Origin: Planctomycetota bacterium | GTDB lineage: Bacteria > Planctomycetota > Phycisphaerae > Phycisphaerales > SM1A02 | DNA length: 64,000 nt | Assembly (NCBI GenBank): GCA_022568135.1 | Contig: JADFFQ010000001.1 | Location: 62,001-126,000 of the forward strand | Direction of reading: 5' to 3' | In this document: piece by piece, positions 62,589 to 64,000 of the stretch | Numbering within the stretch: the first letter of the stretch is position 1 | Layout: the number at the start of each line of letters is the position of its first letter | Notes under the pieces: model-generated | Told to the model about the DNA's origin: nothing | What the model saw: only the letters and a program-made list of their open reading frames with translations | Databases searched by the model: none | Made by a program: the position numbers and the translations under genes

Positions 62589-63527
62589 TCAGCAATTCCC
62601 ATAGCGAGTGTTGCGAACAATCGTGTAGCCTTTGATCAGTTCCTGGATGCCCATGTCCAGCGAATACTGAGGCTCAAACCCGGTCTGCGCTATTTTCTCA
62701 TTGGAAACGATGTAATCCCGCTTGTCGGGATCCTCGCCGATGGCCGCTTCAAGGTAAACAAAGGCCGGAATGTGCTTCTTGATCTTGGCACACAGCTCAA
62801 GTTTGGAGAGATTCGCGTCGCTTAGGCCAACGTTGTATGGCTCACCCTGCATCGACTCGAAGTTGGACATCGCATGAACGAAGGCCCGGGCTACGTCGCG
62901 GATATGGATGTAGTTGCGCTTCGCGTGGCCCTGGAAAACCACGACCGTCCGGTCGATAACAGCACGGTAGACAAAGTCGTTCACCAGCAGGTCGATGCGC
63001 ATACGAGGCGCCATGCCAAAGACGGTGGCCAAACGGAACGTCACGCAGTTGCCAGAATCCAGGACGGCCTGCTCGGCTTCGACCTTCGTTGTGCCGTACA
63101 GCGTGATCGGACGTAACGGGGTCTGCTCGGTACAGATCGTGCCCGCTTCACCGATCCCGTAGCCACTGTTCGTCGTCGGAAAAATGACCCGTTGTCGAGC
63201 TGATCGTAAAGACAGGATCAGCTTCACGGCTTGAAGGTTGGTCGAACGCGTGGCCGTCTGGTCCAGCTGAGATGCCGGGGCGCCTACGATCGCCGCGAGC
63301 GGGATCAGGTAGTCCGCATCGGCCATCGCCTTCCGCAGGACCTCTTCGTCACGACAATCACCACGGATGACGGTGAATCGTGGGTCCGCGCAGCAATCCG
63401 CCAAGCTGCTCTGCTGGTACATAAACGAGTCCAGCACACAGATTTCGTAGCCGTGGCGAAGAAGATGGGGCACCAGGATCGAACCGAGGTACCCCGCTCC
63501 GCCGGTCACCAGCACTTTGGCGGCCAT
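62589..63527 (-). CDS. NAD-dependent sugar epimerase/dehydratase
   Basis: The ATG at 63527 has GGAGG upstream. 312 aa, extended SDR: VLVTGGAGYLGSILVPHLLR at the N-terminus, PTTNSGYG with the catalytic Ser/Thr region, YGTTKVEAEQ (YxxxK) and FRLATVFGMAPRMRIDLLVN. Resembles UDP-glucose 4-epimerase-like enzymes acting on nucleotide sugars. First gene of the minus-strand segment ending with the FkbM gene, from which it is separated by 120 bp. Confidence 0.88.
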   Translation of the reverse strand: MAAKVLVTGGAGYLGSILVPHLLRHGYEICVLDSFMYQQSSLADCCADPRFTVIRGDCRDEEVLRKAMADADYLIPLAAIVGAPASQLDQTATRSTNLQAVKLILSLRSARQRVIFPTTNSGYGIGEAGTICTEQTPLRPITLYGTTKVEAEQAVLDSGNCVTFRLATVFGMAPRMRIDLLVNDFVYRAVIDRTVVVFQGHAKRNYIHIRDVARAFVHAMSNFESMQGEPYNVGLSDANLSKLELCAKIKKHIPAFVYLEAAIGEDPDKRDYIVSNEKIAQTGFEPQYSLDMGIQELIKGYTIVRNTRYGNC

Positions 63528-63965
63528 TGGCTTCGCCTCCAATCTCACTCAGCGCGAGCTCAACCTGGCTGACTCTCCGCAGACGTTGCAACGGAGTGCC
63601 GCACTCCCTCCGCCACCGGCGCCAGTCCCTGAATTCGATCGGATTATCAGGTACGCCGATGGGCCGTGTCAACACCAGCACCGAGTCTCGTCGAGTGGGG
63701 CTGGCGAGCGGTGAGCAGCGGGCGGTGCCCCACTTGGGCCCACTAGCCAAATGATCGGAAATCGAGTACAAGACGCATCGCCCGGGGCGTCTGGTCCGGC
63801 GACAGCTCGCCGAGCCGGGTGCCATGAGCGAGCGGATTCTCGGATCGTTCGATCATGATCGTCATCACCAGCGAGAAGCGGAGTCAGGGGTCGTCGCTGG
63901 TTCGACCTGGCCTCGGGAGCGGGCGGGAACCCCGCCTCAACGACCGCCCGAAGGAGGAGGCGCTG
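63528..63965. other. Intergenic region between divergent genes
   Basis: A divergent promoter region between the epimerase (minus) and the gene starting at 63966 (plus). A 56-codon plus-strand ORF from 63826 overlaps that start in another frame and is not convincing. A GCGGG/CCCGC hairpin lies at about 63921-63935. Confidence 0.35.
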
Positions 63966-64000
63966 ATGTCAACCGGTCCGCCGGCACGGCCGGTTAGCGG
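63966..64000 (+). CDS. Start of an unidentified gene (cut by window edge)
   Basis: ATG at 63966 with a strong AAGGAGGAGG Shine-Dalgarno 6-13 bases upstream. Only MSTGPPARPVS is visible, which is too little to assign. Confidence 0.45.
   Translation, partial: MSTGPPARPVS

Overview
The window looks like a chromosomal segment from a high-GC member of the Planctomycetota, probably class Phycisphaerae. This is inferred from a very large RHS/YD-repeat protein with a signal peptide and an embedded dockerin-like segment, a decayed C-terminus reading LLANWGPC (a common ending of exported proteins in that class), a YDLRH...CPECG zinc-ribbon remnant, lipoprotein-style exported proteins, and a one-operon type II secretion cluster. 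No 16S or marker gene is present, so the placement is inference.

Layout. 1-5.3 kb: the 3' part of a secreted endonuclease I with a lamin-tail domain; a BNR/Asp-box lipoprotein and an exported two-repeat protein, bracketed by a perfect 89-bp direct repeat; and a small LuxR-type regulator. 5.5-15.9 kb (minus strand): a tightly overlapping type II secretion-like operon in the order D-E-F-G-H-I-J-K-C-L-M followed by a TPR lipoprotein. 16.1-26.8 kb: two paralogous ArsR-like regulators, an exported helical protein, and a ~2,216-residue secreted RHS protein followed by two orphan ORFs that could be immunity proteins. A near-palindromic 29-bp site sits upstream of the secretion operon, and a second copy upstream of the RHS gene. 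This suggests one regulon for the secretion machine and the RHS protein and is the most interesting system in the window.

26.8-44.9 kb: an accessory island. Two closely similar modules (large serine recombinase plus divergent small gene), about 13 kb apart in the same orientation, enclose an AAA_13/RloC-like ATPase with a CxxC hook, an N-terminal remnant of a type IIG restriction-modification enzyme, a third decayed recombinase next to a tRNA-like 3' half and a strong terminator, a restriction-modification cassette (two coupled methyltransferases and a convergent PD-(D/E)XK nuclease), and many fragments. A motif CGTATGGGTCCAA recurs at fragment edges. A frameshifted IS4/IS5-type transposase closes the island.

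45-63.5 kb: a surface-polysaccharide locus with glycosyltransferases (GT4, a GT4-GT2 fusion), a Wzm/Wzt-type ABC exporter, three sugar epimerases/reductases, a C-methyltransferase, two FkbM methyltransferases and a sulfotransferase. Between these genes lie duplicated gene ends and decayed fragments, indicating repeated recombination. The window ends with the first codons of another gene.
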